A DNA stretch of 12,594 nucleotides from Merdicola sp048393175. Its GTDB lineage: Bacteria; Bacillota; Clostridia; TANB77; CAG-508. The DNA is taken from positions 1 to 12,594 of the forward strand of contig DBFJJM010000084.1 of NCBI GenBank assembly GCA_048393175.1, in the 5' to 3' direction. Shown here piece by piece: positions 1 to 7,829 of this stretch. Made by a program: the position numbers and the translations under genes. The notes under the pieces were generated by a model. That model was not told where the DNA came from. It saw only the letters and a list, made by a program, of their open reading frames with translations, and ran no database searches. The stretch's first letter is position 1, and every line of letters starts with the position of its first letter.

Positions 1-24
1 TTCCATTTTCTTTTTCTCTTTTTT

Positions 25-1158
25 CTATCCTCTTCCTGTATCGACTATTACAAAGTCTCCTTCTCTTTTTGGCTTTTTATAGTTTCCTTCTATCCCCTCT
101 ACTAGGATACTTCTTTTCGGCTCAGGACAAATTATTTTTCCTATCTTTCTATTTTCTAAAGGGTGCTGTCTTTTATCTAGCCTTCTATGTAATTTAGTCA
201 CTTTTATTTGTTCTCTTAAAGAAAGCTTTTCCTGCCTGATTGGCTCATATTGGTTTTGTATTAAAATCGCAAATTCTGTTTCTCCCTGATTATTTCTTAT
301 TCTTCTTCTTACAAAAGACTTAGCAATATCTTTGCTATCTTTTCTATCTGAAAAATCTTCTACTAATCGAATCACATATCCATTTTCTCCTATAAAAGTA
401 TCTTGCTCCTTTCTTCCTTTTTCTTTTCGAAATGGTTTTCCTTGAAAAGTAGTATAAAACATTTCCTCTATTCCATCTAAATACTTATCCTCTTTTGCAA
501 TTTTTCCTAACATTTGTTGACTAAGCCCCATTGAATGTAATAAAAAAGCAAAATCATATTTTTCTAATTTACTTTTATCTTGCCAGTCTAATTTGTCCCT
601 TTCTTCTGCTTCAAAAGATGTTCTTACTTCTGCTAAAATACCTCCATATTGATAAAAATCTACCCTCTTGCTCATATCTTCTAAATAAGATAAAATAAAG
701 GGTTTTAGTTCTGGCACTAATTCTATTACTTTAACTAAATCTAAATATGCAGTAGAATCACACTGGTCAAAAATATAATTTAAGTTTTTCTTTAACACTT
801 CTTTCATTTGTGGTATATCTAATAATTGTTCTACTATATCTGGCAATTGCCATCTTGTAAAATGTTGTATTATCTGTTTCCAATATTGTTTTAGAACACC
901 TACCATTTCATCTTTATTCATTACTAATTGTAAAAAAGAATAGCTTTCATTTTCTGGAAACTTTTGCACTATATTCTTAAAATGATTTTTCAAAAAAGCA
1001 GAATAATTTTCTTGCGATTCTAAGGTAATTAATAAATATTTAATTCCGTCAGAAGAACAATCTGCTAAAAGTTCTAACATCTCTTTTTCTGTTAATTCTT
1101 CTTTGCAAGCTTTTTCTATTCTTTGGTATTCATTTAATCCCTTTTTTGTTTGTAACAT
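25..1158 (-). CDS. orphan 377-aa hypothetical protein
   Basis: I do not recognise this protein. It has 377 residues, no signal peptide and no clear membrane segment, so it is probably cytoplasmic. The first ~200 residues look largely helical, with loosely similar leucine-rich stretches such as YSFLQLVMNKDEMVGVLKQY and LPDIVEQLLDIPQMKEVLKK that could be helical repeats. The middle (about 190-250) is charged, and the C-terminal 120 residues are strongly basic (RRRIRNN near 290, LHRRLDKRQH near 327), which may suit nucleic-acid or membrane-surface contact. The start is supported by AAGGAAG a few bases upstream of the ATG and by a good promoter just beyond it. It lies downstream of the DUF5665 gene on the same strand but is transcribed separately. 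Coding potential is clear; function is not. Confidence 0.85.
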   Translation of the reverse strand: MLQTKKGLNEYQRIEKACKEELTEKEMLELLADCSSDGIKYLLITLESQENYSAFLKNHFKNIVQKFPENESYSFLQLVMNKDEMVGVLKQYWKQIIQHFTRWQLPDIVEQLLDIPQMKEVLKKNLNYIFDQCDSTAYLDLVKVIELVPELKPFILSYLEDMSKRVDFYQYGGILAEVRTSFEAEERDKLDWQDKSKLEKYDFAFLLHSMGLSQQMLGKIAKEDKYLDGIEEMFYTTFQGKPFRKEKGRKEQDTFIGENGYVIRLVEDFSDRKDSKDIAKSFVRRRIRNNQGETEFAILIQNQYEPIRQEKLSLREQIKVTKLHRRLDKRQHPLENRKIGKIICPEPKRSILVEGIEGNYKKPKREGDFVIVDTGRG

Positions 1159-1187
1159 TTTCTTCTTCCTTTTTTATCATTTCCCTT

Positions 1188-1216
1188 ATTTTACCACACA
1201 TTATGTTACTTTTCAA
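1188..1216 (-). promoter_or_regulatory. sigma-A-type promoter of the 377-aa gene
   Basis: Read on the minus strand, TTGAAA (1211-1216) is followed by a 17-nt spacer and TAAAAT (1188-1193). Both boxes match the consensus at five of six positions and the spacing is ideal. The -35 box begins only a few bases after the stop codon of the DUF5665 gene, so the downstream gene has its own transcription start inside a tightly packed cluster. Confidence 0.65.
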
Positions 1217-1222
1217 TCTTTT

Positions 1223-1516
1223 TTATTTTTTAGTATTTTGAACAATATCGACGATATCCGAAATGTATTCTCCTATAATAGGGATATTTAGTTTTACAAT
1301 TTTCTGTAGCAAATAAATAATTACAGCTGTAATAATAGTAACACCAATTCCAATTCCAATTCCTTTAAAAATACCTGCAATAATATTCCTTTTCATCATT
1401 TCTTTTGTATTACCCAGTAATTCGGCTAAATCTATTACATTATTATTCGTAAAAGTCTGATTTAATTGTTCTATCATTTTATACAATTGATTAAATTTTG
1501 TTTTTGGTATCCACAT
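1223..1516 (-). CDS. DUF5665 family membrane protein
   Basis: A 97-residue protein matching my recollection of DUF5665, a small Firmicutes family of unknown function. It has a polar N-terminal half (MWIPKTKFNQLYKMIEQL) and one glycine-rich hydrophobic segment at about 44-73 (IIAGIFKGIGIGIGVTIITA, then VIIYLLQK). A conserved-looking tail, IPIIGEYISDIVDIVQ, follows. The topology is likely single-pass or a short hairpin in the cytoplasmic membrane. The ATG is preceded by T6 and by AGGGTGAG, which would serve as the Shine-Dalgarno but also forms the 3' arm of the terminator of the upstream UPF0182 gene, so expression may be limited by that hairpin. Family assignment is by motif memory only. Confidence 0.8.
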   Translation of the reverse strand: MWIPKTKFNQLYKMIEQLNQTFTNNNVIDLAELLGNTKEMMKRNIIAGIFKGIGIGIGVTIITAVIIYLLQKIVKLNIPIIGEYISDIVDIVQNTKK

Positions 1517-1562
1517 AAAAAACTCACCCTATTTTTCCTTCTTTTATTAGGGTGAGTTTTTT
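1517..1562 (-). terminator. terminator of the UPF0182 gene overlapping the DUF5665 leader
   Basis: Perfect 15-bp inverted repeat AAAAAACTCACCCTA / TAGGGTGAGTTTTTT with a 16-nt loop. On the minus strand the T6 tail runs straight into the ATG of the DUF5665 gene. On the plus strand the stem is also followed by a T-run, so it could stop transcription both ways. The 3' arm carries the only well-spaced Shine-Dalgarno-like sequence for DUF5665. A weak promoter (TTGAAA, then TAAAAG after about 17 nt) overlaps the 5' arm and would give a transcript lacking that arm. Confidence 0.8.
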
Positions 1563-1580
1563 TTTCAATTCTATTCATTT

Positions 1581-4457
1581 CTAAAAACGATTTGTTTGAT
1601 TTTGCTCGTTCGTATTTTTGTTATTATCTATTGCTGAATTATTATCCGCAGTGTTATTCTGATTTTGTTTTTGTTCCTTTTCTTGTTTTTGTAATAGCTC
1701 TTCTAATTTTACAATTAAGTCCTGTAAGGTCTTCATGTCTTTTCCAATCATTTCCCAATCTCCACTAGATTGGGATTTTTGTAAATTTTCATTTGCCTTT
1801 ACAATTGAATGAATTAAATCTTTTTCTGTATCCGTATTAGAAACTTCAATATTAATAGCCGATTGTGAGATTAAATTATCTAATGCTTGTGCCACATTAT
1901 TCCCAATTGCCACTTTATTACCAGATGCAACAATTACTTTTTTTAGGATTGGTACTTCTGATTCATTTAACATTACTTGGTAAATCGGCTCTATATAAAC
2001 AATGGTATCATTAATTGGAATCATTATCATATTACGAATAATCTTCGTCCCTGTCACACTTAAAGATTGAATCGCCTTTGAAATTTCCTCGTCTTGTTCA
2101 ATTTGAGTATCTAATTGCATTGGTCCTAATACATTACTATCTGCAGAATAACGATAAAGGGTCAATTTTCCATTTATATTTTCATCGCAAGTTGCTACTA
2201 AATAGGAAATTAAGCTCTGTCTTTCATACATAGTAAAAGGAAGTACTAAACCTAACTGACTTACTTCTTTATCAATTGTTTTTATCATCGTATAATATGG
2301 CTCAATTGGTGTTCCGGTTGTTTTTAATGTTTTGCTAGTATTATGTGTAGCTACTTCCCAGACATCATTATTACGATATAGCACATCTGTTTTCACAGTA
2401 TGATATCTTTCTAACATACTAGCTTGAATTTTGTATAAAAATTCTGGATAAACAATATGTTTTGCAATCTCTTCTGGAATTGCTTCTTCTACATTTTGGA
2501 ACAAAGTTGGGAAAAGATTACGATATGCCATAATAATCGGGTCGGTTCTATCTGTAATATAGAATTTCATCGTTCCATCATAACTATCAATGATGACTTT
2601 AACAGAATTTCGAATATAGTTAATTTTTTGTTTTTTTCCATTTCTTTCAATAATCGTTGTTTGAGAATAAGGATAATCATCTGAAATCGTATAACCATCT
2701 ATCACCCATACTAATTTTCCATCTTGTGTAATCACTTGATATGGTTTTTCATCATAAATAATATAGGGCATTACTTTTTCTACTCTCTTTAAAATATTAC
2801 GATTGATTAAAATTTTGCTTTCATCTGTTACTTCAGAAGAAAAAGCAAGTTTTAGATTCCCCTGTCTTATTCCTAAAATTAAGCGGTCCCAAAAATTTAA
2901 TTTTAGTCCTGCCTGACCGGTATAATCATTTGTTGCATTTTCCGTTTCAGAAGTAGGATAATCAAATTCAGATTTATTTTTTGAATTTGTTACAACTGGT
3001 TCATTTGTTTCCATTCCAAAATAGATTCTTGGCTGTTTTATTTCTAGTTTATTATCTGAACTGTCAAAAGATTTTTGAATGTATTGCAAGTTTCCTGTAT
3101 TATCGGTAGAAGTTGCTGAAGTAATAACAGCACTCATACCATGTGTATATTCATATGTTTTGTTATTATAGGTAACATTATTTCCAATTGCAATTTCTCT
3201 TGGAGAAAGATATACCAATTGCATTTTTCCTTGCACATCATATTTTCCTATTTGAGTATCACGATATACATAGTATTTAGAGCTAGTTTGTTTATCTTGA
3301 AGTGTGCTTAGGGTAATATTTTTATCTACAATGGCAATATTATTTATTACATCTTCATGTTTTTCTAATTGGTCTGTTGTAATCGTCCCTGTATTTTCAA
3401 TATTTTTTTCTTCGATATTGATATTATAGGCATTTTTAGTATTTTCGATATTATAAGCAATATATTCTTTTTCTTTGTCTAATTCATTTGGTCTAACAAA
3501 AATGAATTGGAAGAAAGACATAATAATAAATAAAGCAACTAAATAAGCTGGTACAGTAAGTAACGATAAAATGATTTTTTTTGTTTTTTGTTGTTTAAAA
3601 TATTTAATTGCTAGAAAGACAGAAACAATCATAACAATACATAAAATTCGATAGCCCCATAATTTAATGGTAACATCTGTAATCCCAGCCCCATAAATAG
3701 CAGTAGAATCTTCATCTTGCAAAGTAATCATTTTATCAAATAAAATATCTTGTGTTTTGATAAATACAAGTCCTGCAATTAAAATTACAATTACTTTTAC
3801 ACTTTGAATCATTTGTCTTATTAATCTACTTCTTTTTAAAGTTTGTCTATCTACTCCATCAAAGTATACATTAAAGACAATAATATAGTAAATTGCGGTA
3901 TAAATAGTAAGACCTACTGCTAAAATGATAAGATAAAATAAGATTGCTTCAATAAAAGGCTTTTGAAAAAAATAATAGCCAATATCTTGATTGAAAATTG
4001 GGTCACTTATGACAAATTGGGTATTACTAAAAGCAAGCATTCCTTGTTTGGCAAGTGGTACCATTACCATTGCACTAATTAAGATAGCAAGAATAAAACA
4101 AATAGATTTATTTGGTAATCTTGGCATCTCTTTTTTTTCTTGCACAAAAAATTCACTAAGTCCTTTTTTTATTCCTCGATTGGTAAAATAAATTAGGAAA
4201 AATAAGATAACAAAATTAATGCCAAATGTAATGCCTTCATACGCTAATTTTTGCCAAAAAGCTTGCACATAATTTTCTCCTAATTCCGATACTTCTAAAA
4301 AACTACCTCGAAAAAGGACGTATCCTACTAATAAAACAACAAAAGCAAAAATGAGAATCATTCTTCTTCTAAATTTACTACTTTGCTTTGCTTTATTTTC
4401 TACTTTTGTAGTTTTGTTTTTTTCTTCTGTCTGTTGGTTTGTTTCTGATTGTTCCAT
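1581..4457 (-). CDS. UPF0182 family membrane protein (COG1615)
   Basis: A large integral membrane protein of 958 residues, the usual size for UPF0182. After a charged cytoplasmic N-terminus come about seven hydrophobic segments within the first ~330 residues (first one MILIFAFVVLLVGYVLF near 33-49), then a long soluble domain probably outside the membrane. Family hallmarks are visible: AYRNLFPTLFQNVEEAIP, YPEFLYKIQASMLERYHTVK, PYYTMIK, LVATCDENINGKLTLYRY and NDTIVYIEPIYQ. The C-terminus (last ~40 residues) is a Q/N-rich low-complexity tail. I chose the ATG at 4457 over the one four codons upstream because GGAGGT lies inside those four codons, at ideal distance from 4457. The gene starts 19 nt after ftsY and is probably co-transcribed with it. 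The family's function is unknown. Confidence 0.93.
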   Translation of the reverse strand: MEQSETNQQTEEKNKTTKVENKAKQSSKFRRRMILIFAFVVLLVGYVLFRGSFLEVSELGENYVQAFWQKLAYEGITFGINFVILFFLIYFTNRGIKKGLSEFFVQEKKEMPRLPNKSICFILAILISAMVMVPLAKQGMLAFSNTQFVISDPIFNQDIGYYFFQKPFIEAILFYLIILAVGLTIYTAIYYIIVFNVYFDGVDRQTLKRSRLIRQMIQSVKVIVILIAGLVFIKTQDILFDKMITLQDEDSTAIYGAGITDVTIKLWGYRILCIVMIVSVFLAIKYFKQQKTKKIILSLLTVPAYLVALFIIMSFFQFIFVRPNELDKEKEYIAYNIENTKNAYNINIEEKNIENTGTITTDQLEKHEDVINNIAIVDKNITLSTLQDKQTSSKYYVYRDTQIGKYDVQGKMQLVYLSPREIAIGNNVTYNNKTYEYTHGMSAVITSATSTDNTGNLQYIQKSFDSSDNKLEIKQPRIYFGMETNEPVVTNSKNKSEFDYPTSETENATNDYTGQAGLKLNFWDRLILGIRQGNLKLAFSSEVTDESKILINRNILKRVEKVMPYIIYDEKPYQVITQDGKLVWVIDGYTISDDYPYSQTTIIERNGKKQKINYIRNSVKVIIDSYDGTMKFYITDRTDPIIMAYRNLFPTLFQNVEEAIPEEIAKHIVYPEFLYKIQASMLERYHTVKTDVLYRNNDVWEVATHNTSKTLKTTGTPIEPYYTMIKTIDKEVSQLGLVLPFTMYERQSLISYLVATCDENINGKLTLYRYSADSNVLGPMQLDTQIEQDEEISKAIQSLSVTGTKIIRNMIMIPINDTIVYIEPIYQVMLNESEVPILKKVIVASGNKVAIGNNVAQALDNLISQSAINIEVSNTDTEKDLIHSIVKANENLQKSQSSGDWEMIGKDMKTLQDLIVKLEELLQKQEKEQKQNQNNTADNNSAIDNNKNTNEQNQTNRF

Positions 4458-4476
4458 TGTTACCTCCATTTTTTGC

Positions 4477-5382
4477 TTAAATAATTGCTTTTACAAATTC
4501 CTCTGCTTGGAAAGGCTCCATATCATCAATTTGTTCTCCTACTCCAATGAATTTTACAGGAATTTGATTTTCTGCTACAATTCCTAAAACCACTCCACCT
4601 TTTGCCGTACCATCTAATTTCGTCAAAACAATTCCTGTAATATCTACTGTTTGCTTAAATGCTTTTACTTGGGAAATGGCATTTTGTCCTGTTGTACTAT
4701 CAATCACTAATAACGTTTCTTTTGAGCACTCTGGTAATTCTTTATCAATGACTCGGTTAATCTTACCTAATTCATCCATTAAATATTTTTTATTATGAAG
4801 CCTTCCTGCTGTATCACAAAGAAGAACATCTGCTTTTTTTTCTTTGGCTATATGAATGGCATCATAGATAACCGATGCTGGGTCTGCTCCTTCTTCTCTT
4901 TTTACCATATCACACCCGCTACGCTCTGCCCATATTTGTAGTTGTTCTACTGCTGCCGCACGAAATGTGTCTGCTGCTGCAATTACAACTGTCTTTCCTT
5001 GTTTTTTTAAACTATTGGCAATTTTTCCGATGGAAGTAGTTTTTCCTACTCCATTTACTCCTACTACTAAAATAACAGATAGAGGTGTTTCCATTTTTAA
5101 AGAAACATCTCCTACCTCTAACCTCTTTTTCATTTCTTCTCTTAATGCATCTTTTACTTGTTCTATTTCTTCTATTTTTTCTTTTTTCATTCTTTCTCGT
5201 AACTGTTCAATAATAGCTACAGAAGTACTCATACCAATATCAGACATAACTAGTGCCTCTTCTAGCTCTTCTAATAACTCTTCATCTACTTTACGAAAGC
5301 CACTAAATATATCATTTATTTTTTCATCAAAGGAATTTTTGGTTTTACTCAAGCCTTGTTTTAATTTTTCAAAAAATCCCAA
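4477..5382 (-). CDS. ftsY: signal recognition particle receptor FtsY
   Basis: SRP-receptor GTPase that docks SRP-ribosome complexes at the membrane and hands nascent membrane proteins to SecYEG. With the TTG start at 5382 it has 301 residues and begins GFFEKLKQGLSKTK, the typical amphipathic start of a short FtsY without a long acidic A domain. The N domain spans ~1-100. The G domain shows the P-loop GVNGVGKTT (108-116), DTFRAAAVEQL (from 138), DTAGR (190-194), TKLDGTAKGG (from 254) and GVGEQIDDMEPF near the end. I prefer TTG 5382 because GGAAGG lies five to six bases before it, and because an upstream ATG at 5466 would fall almost at the predicted transcription start and add a non-homologous extension. 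The UPF0182 gene follows after 19 nt. Confidence 0.95.
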   Translation of the reverse strand: MGFFEKLKQGLSKTKNSFDEKINDIFSGFRKVDEELLEELEEALVMSDIGMSTSVAIIEQLRERMKKEKIEEIEQVKDALREEMKKRLEVGDVSLKMETPLSVILVVGVNGVGKTTSIGKIANSLKKQGKTVVIAAADTFRAAAVEQLQIWAERSGCDMVKREEGADPASVIYDAIHIAKEKKADVLLCDTAGRLHNKKYLMDELGKINRVIDKELPECSKETLLVIDSTTGQNAISQVKAFKQTVDITGIVLTKLDGTAKGGVVLGIVAENQIPVKFIGVGEQIDDMEPFQAEEFVKAII

Positions 5383-5479
5383 AATAGCACCTTCCTTTAT
5401 CTGTTTAAAATACACCTTTTTTATATTATGAAAATCAAATTTAAAAAAGAATCTTTCTTTTAGCAATAAGTTTTTTACT

Positions 5480-5507
5480 AGTATATCAGTTTTTCGATAT
5501 TTTTCAA
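5480..5507 (-). promoter_or_regulatory. promoter of the ftsY transcript
   Basis: On the minus strand TTGAAA (5502-5507) and TATACT (5480-5485) are separated by 16 nt. Transcription would start near 5473 and leave a leader of about 90 nt before the TTG start at 5382. No obvious regulatory fold was seen in that leader. Confidence 0.6.
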
Positions 5508-5577
5508 GCCTATTTTAGAAATTTGTCCTCTTACTTAAGCATGATTGCTCATTTTTTCTACAGATAAATATGGTATT

Positions 5578-5606
5578 TTAACATAGATTATGCTATACTT
5601 TATTAT
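5578..5606 (+). promoter_or_regulatory. promoter of the cysteine desulfurase operon
   Basis: TTAACA (5578-5583), a 17-nt spacer and TATTAT (5601-5606), each box five of six to consensus. The predicted start near 5613 coincides with an inverted repeat. This promoter is divergent from that of ftsY, with about 70 nt between the two -35 boxes. Confidence 0.6.
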
Positions 5607-5611
5607 ATTAA

Positions 5612-5635
5612 TAAGACTTGCAATTTAAAGTCTTA
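5612..5635. promoter_or_regulatory. inverted repeat at the predicted transcription start (operator-like)
   Basis: TAAGACTT-8 nt-AAGTCTTA, a perfect 8-bp dyad centred about 18 nt after the -10 box. This is a usual place for a repressor operator. In RNA it could form a 5' stem instead. It does not match a regulator site I know with confidence. Confidence 0.4.
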
Positions 5636-5667
5636 GCAAAACACAATCAAAAATTAGGGGGCTTCCT

Positions 5668-6812
5668 ATGATTGAAAAAATCTATTTAGATAATAATGCC
5701 ACTACAAAATGTGATGAAGAAGTATTCAATGCTATGTTACCTTTTTTAACAGAAAACTATGATAATCCTAGTAGTACTTATCAATTTGGAAAGGGAATAA
5801 AAGAACAAATAACAAAAGCTAGACAAAGTATTGCTACATTATTAAATGCAGACCAAGACGAAATTATATTTACCAGTTGTGCTAGTGAAAGTAATGTAAC
5901 CGCCATTATGAATGCCGTTAAAAACAATTCTAATAAAAAGCATATTATTACTACTAAAATTGAACATGCTTCTATTTTAGAGACAATGAAATATTTAAGC
6001 ACTCTTGGATATCAAGATGTCCATACTTATCATTTGATAAATATGGACATCTTGATTTAACTGAGCTAAAACAAGCCATTACGAAAGATACCTTATTAAT
6101 AACCATTATGATGGCCAATAATGAAATTGGAAATCTTTATCCAATACAGGAAATAAGTCAAATTGCAAAACACAATCACATTTTATTTCATTGTGATTGT
6201 GTTCAAGCTATTGGCAAAATAAAAATAGATGTAAAAGAATTAAACCTTTCCACTTTATCTTTGTCTGGACATAAAATTCATACTCCTAAAGGAATTGGCG
6301 TATTATATGTTAAAAAAAGTATTCCTTATACCCCATTAATTTTTGGTCATCAAGAATACAATAAACGAGGAGGAACTGAAAATGTACCTTATATCATTGG
6401 TATTGGTAAAGCTGCTGAAATAATTCTAAGAGATAATTATAAGACAAATCAATATTTAAAAAATTTAAGAGATAAAATGGAACAAGAAATAAAAAAACAA
6501 ATACAAGACGTTATGATTTATGGTGATATCAAAAATAGATTGTCTAATACTTCTAGTATCGCTTTTAAAGGCGTAAAGGCAGATGAACTACTTTTACTTT
6601 TAGAATCTTTTAATATCTTTGTCTCAACAGGCTCAGCTTGTAATTCTCAAATTGCAGAACCTTCACATGTTTTAACTGCCTGTCATGCTAATCCAGAAGA
6701 ATATAGTCCTATTAGAATAAGTTTAAGTAAATATAATACAGAACAAGAACTTACTATTTTTATAAAAAGATTAGTAACTTGTGTCAATATTTTAAGAAAA
6801 AAGGGTTTGTAA
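5668..6812 (+). pseudogene. cysteine desulfurase (NifS/IscS family), -1 frameshifted
   Basis: PLP-dependent cysteine desulfurase, which removes sulfur from cysteine as a persulfide for Fe-S clusters or thiolated products. Reading 5668 to about 6033 and then shifting -1 gives about 381 residues, the normal family length. The first frame carries YLDNNATT, NPSS, FTSCASESNV and the HAS PLP-stacking region. The second carries DKYGHLDLTELKQ, MMANNEIG, the CDCVQAIGK segment, SGHKIHTPKG with the Schiff-base lysine (codon 6273-6275), RGGTENV, and STGSACNS with the catalytic cysteine (codon 6639-6641). All key residues survive; only the frame is broken, around 6033-6036, inside a near-perfect palindrome. 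The start has AGGGGG at good spacing. A ferredoxin fusion gene follows 1 nt after the stop. It is a frameshift mutant, a recoded gene or a sequence error; the sequence alone cannot decide. Confidence 0.9.
6011..6056. repeat. near-perfect 46-nt palindrome inside the cysteine desulfurase gene
   Basis: Arms ATCAAGATGTCCATA (6011-6025) and TATGGACATCTTGAT (6042-6056) pair over 15 bp. After one C/A mismatch, TTATCA and TGATAA (6027-6032, 6035-6040) add six more pairs around a TT tip. The reading frame changes at the tip. The right arm encodes the family-typical KYGHLDL region. Confidence 0.95.
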
Positions 6813-6813
6813 A

Positions 6814-7418
6814 ATGCCTGTATTAGTTAATTTTAAAATCTGTGACAATGCAAAAGAATGTGGTGGACTAGCTGTTTGTCCAACAGGAGCATTAACTTAT
6901 GATGAAAAAGAAAAGACATTACTAATTGATAATAACAAATGTATTTCTTGTGGAAAATGCGAAAAAGAGTGTCCTATTGGAGCAATAAGTGTTGCTAAAA
7001 CAAAGGAAGAATATGAAAAAATAAAAAATGAAATTGATAATGATACTAGAAACATAAAAGATTTATTTGTAGATAGATATGGTGCTACCCCCTTTCTAAC
7101 TTTTTTTTAATAACGCCTAAAGAGTTAGAAGAAAAAACCAAAACTCAGAATATTGTTTTAGTAGAATGCTATACTGATGATTCTATAGAGTGTTTATTAA
7201 AATCAATTCCGATTAAAGAATTGACCAAAAATCTACCAGATTCTACTTTATTTTATAAATTAGAATCTGATGATACACTTATTAAAAAATATCATATTGA
7301 TGGTTTTCCAACACTTTTATTATTTAGAAATGGCAAGTTATTAAATAAAATTAGTGGCTATTATACTATTGATGAAAAGGATAAATTAATACAACAAATA
7401 GAAAAAATTCTATATTAG
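6814..7418 (+). pseudogene. 4Fe-4S ferredoxin-thioredoxin-like fusion, -1 frameshift at T8
   Basis: The first frame gives an N-terminal ferredoxin domain. Its second motif is canonical: C43-x2-C46-x2-C49-x3-C53-P. The first motif is looser (C10, C16, C22-P), so one cluster is certain and the second less so. The frame stops at 7108-7110, right after TTT TTT within a T8 run (7101-7108). One step back, the reading continues ITPKELEEK... through a thioredoxin-like domain to 7418, giving about 201 residues. That domain keeps the cis-proline motif GFPTLLLF and the NGKLLNKISGY end. Where thioredoxins have CxxC it has S-I-E-C, so only one cysteine remains. The start codon lies 1 nt after the desulfurase stop, with AAAAAGGG as RBS, which suggests translational coupling. 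Electron or sulfur transfer with the desulfurase is an inference from position. Confidence 0.8.
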
Positions 7419-7453
7419 TGCCAAAAAACGATTAAACTATAGAATAAATTTTA

Positions 7454-7490
7454 AGCTCTTTTGACGCAATAAAAGAGCTCTTTATCTTTT
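7454..7490 (+). terminator. terminator of the desulfurase-ferredoxin operon
   Basis: Stem AGCTCTTTT (7454-7462) / AAAAGAGCT (7471-7479), an 8-nt loop, then CTTTATCTTTT. It lies 36 nt after the stop of the ferredoxin fusion. Confidence 0.8.
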
Positions 7491-7500
7491 AAAACCAAAC

Positions 7501-7554
7501 TTTACTTTTTATGTAAAATGTAGTATAATAACAATATAACAAATTTCAAGGAGG
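7501..7554 (+). promoter_or_regulatory. promoter and strong RBS of the 61-aa gene
   Basis: TTTACT (7501-7506), a 17-nt spacer and a perfect TATAAT (7524-7529). AAGGAGG (7548-7554), a full match to the anti-Shine-Dalgarno, sits 7 nt before the ATG. The leader is short. Confidence 0.7.
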
Positions 7555-7561
7555 AATTTTC

Positions 7562-7747
7562 ATGAAGCCCATTCGCATTCAGATGAAAGCAGACGCTCGG
7601 TCACATCCAGGTCAAGAAGCATACATTGTCGGCATCAAAGAATATAACGTTCCGGGTACAGATTACACTAAGACACTTTACCTTGTTATCTTTGGGGACA
7701 ACACCATTGAAGAATTCCCTTTAAGCGAATTTTCTACAACCGAATAG
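7562..7747 (+). CDS. small 61-aa hypothetical protein
   Basis: I do not recognise this protein. It has 61 residues, no membrane segment and no cysteines, and alternates short beta-like stretches (EAYIVGIKEYNV, KTLYLVIFGDNTIEEF) with polar turns, so a small beta-rich domain is plausible. It reads as a genuine gene: perfect -10 box, full AAGGAGG RBS, and a strong GC-rich terminator 12 nt after the stop. Its codons end in C or G far more often than those of neighbouring genes (GGC, ATC, TAC, AAC are frequent). That fits either a highly expressed small protein or a recently acquired gene. It stands alone between two terminators, so its neighbours tell nothing about its role. Confidence 0.85.
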   Translation: MKPIRIQMKADARSHPGQEAYIVGIKEYNVPGTDYTKTLYLVIFGDNTIEEFPLSEFSTTE

Positions 7748-7759
7748 TAATTCCTTCGC

Positions 7760-7794
7760 CCCCCCGCTCTTTATGAGCGGGGGGAGCCTTATTT
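7760..7794 (+). terminator. GC-rich terminator of the 61-aa gene
   Basis: A 10-bp stem, CCCCCCGCTC (7760-7769) / GAGCGGGGGG (7775-7784), with loop TTTAT, then AGCCTTATTT. The C6/G6 runs stand out in this AT-rich DNA. The T-tail is weak, but the stem is very stable. Confidence 0.8.
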
Positions 7795-7829
7795 AATGTC
7801 AAACAAAGAAAAATTATGTAGTATTGATT

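Noticed and set aside
1..6. Possible start of another minus-strand gene (ATGGAA at the window edge)
   Set aside because: Only two codons visible and a weak AGAG as RBS; cannot be supported.
4967..5431. Plus-strand 154-codon frame opposite ftsY
   Set aside because: Antisense shadow of a well-supported FtsY; Ser/Phe-rich with no RBS.
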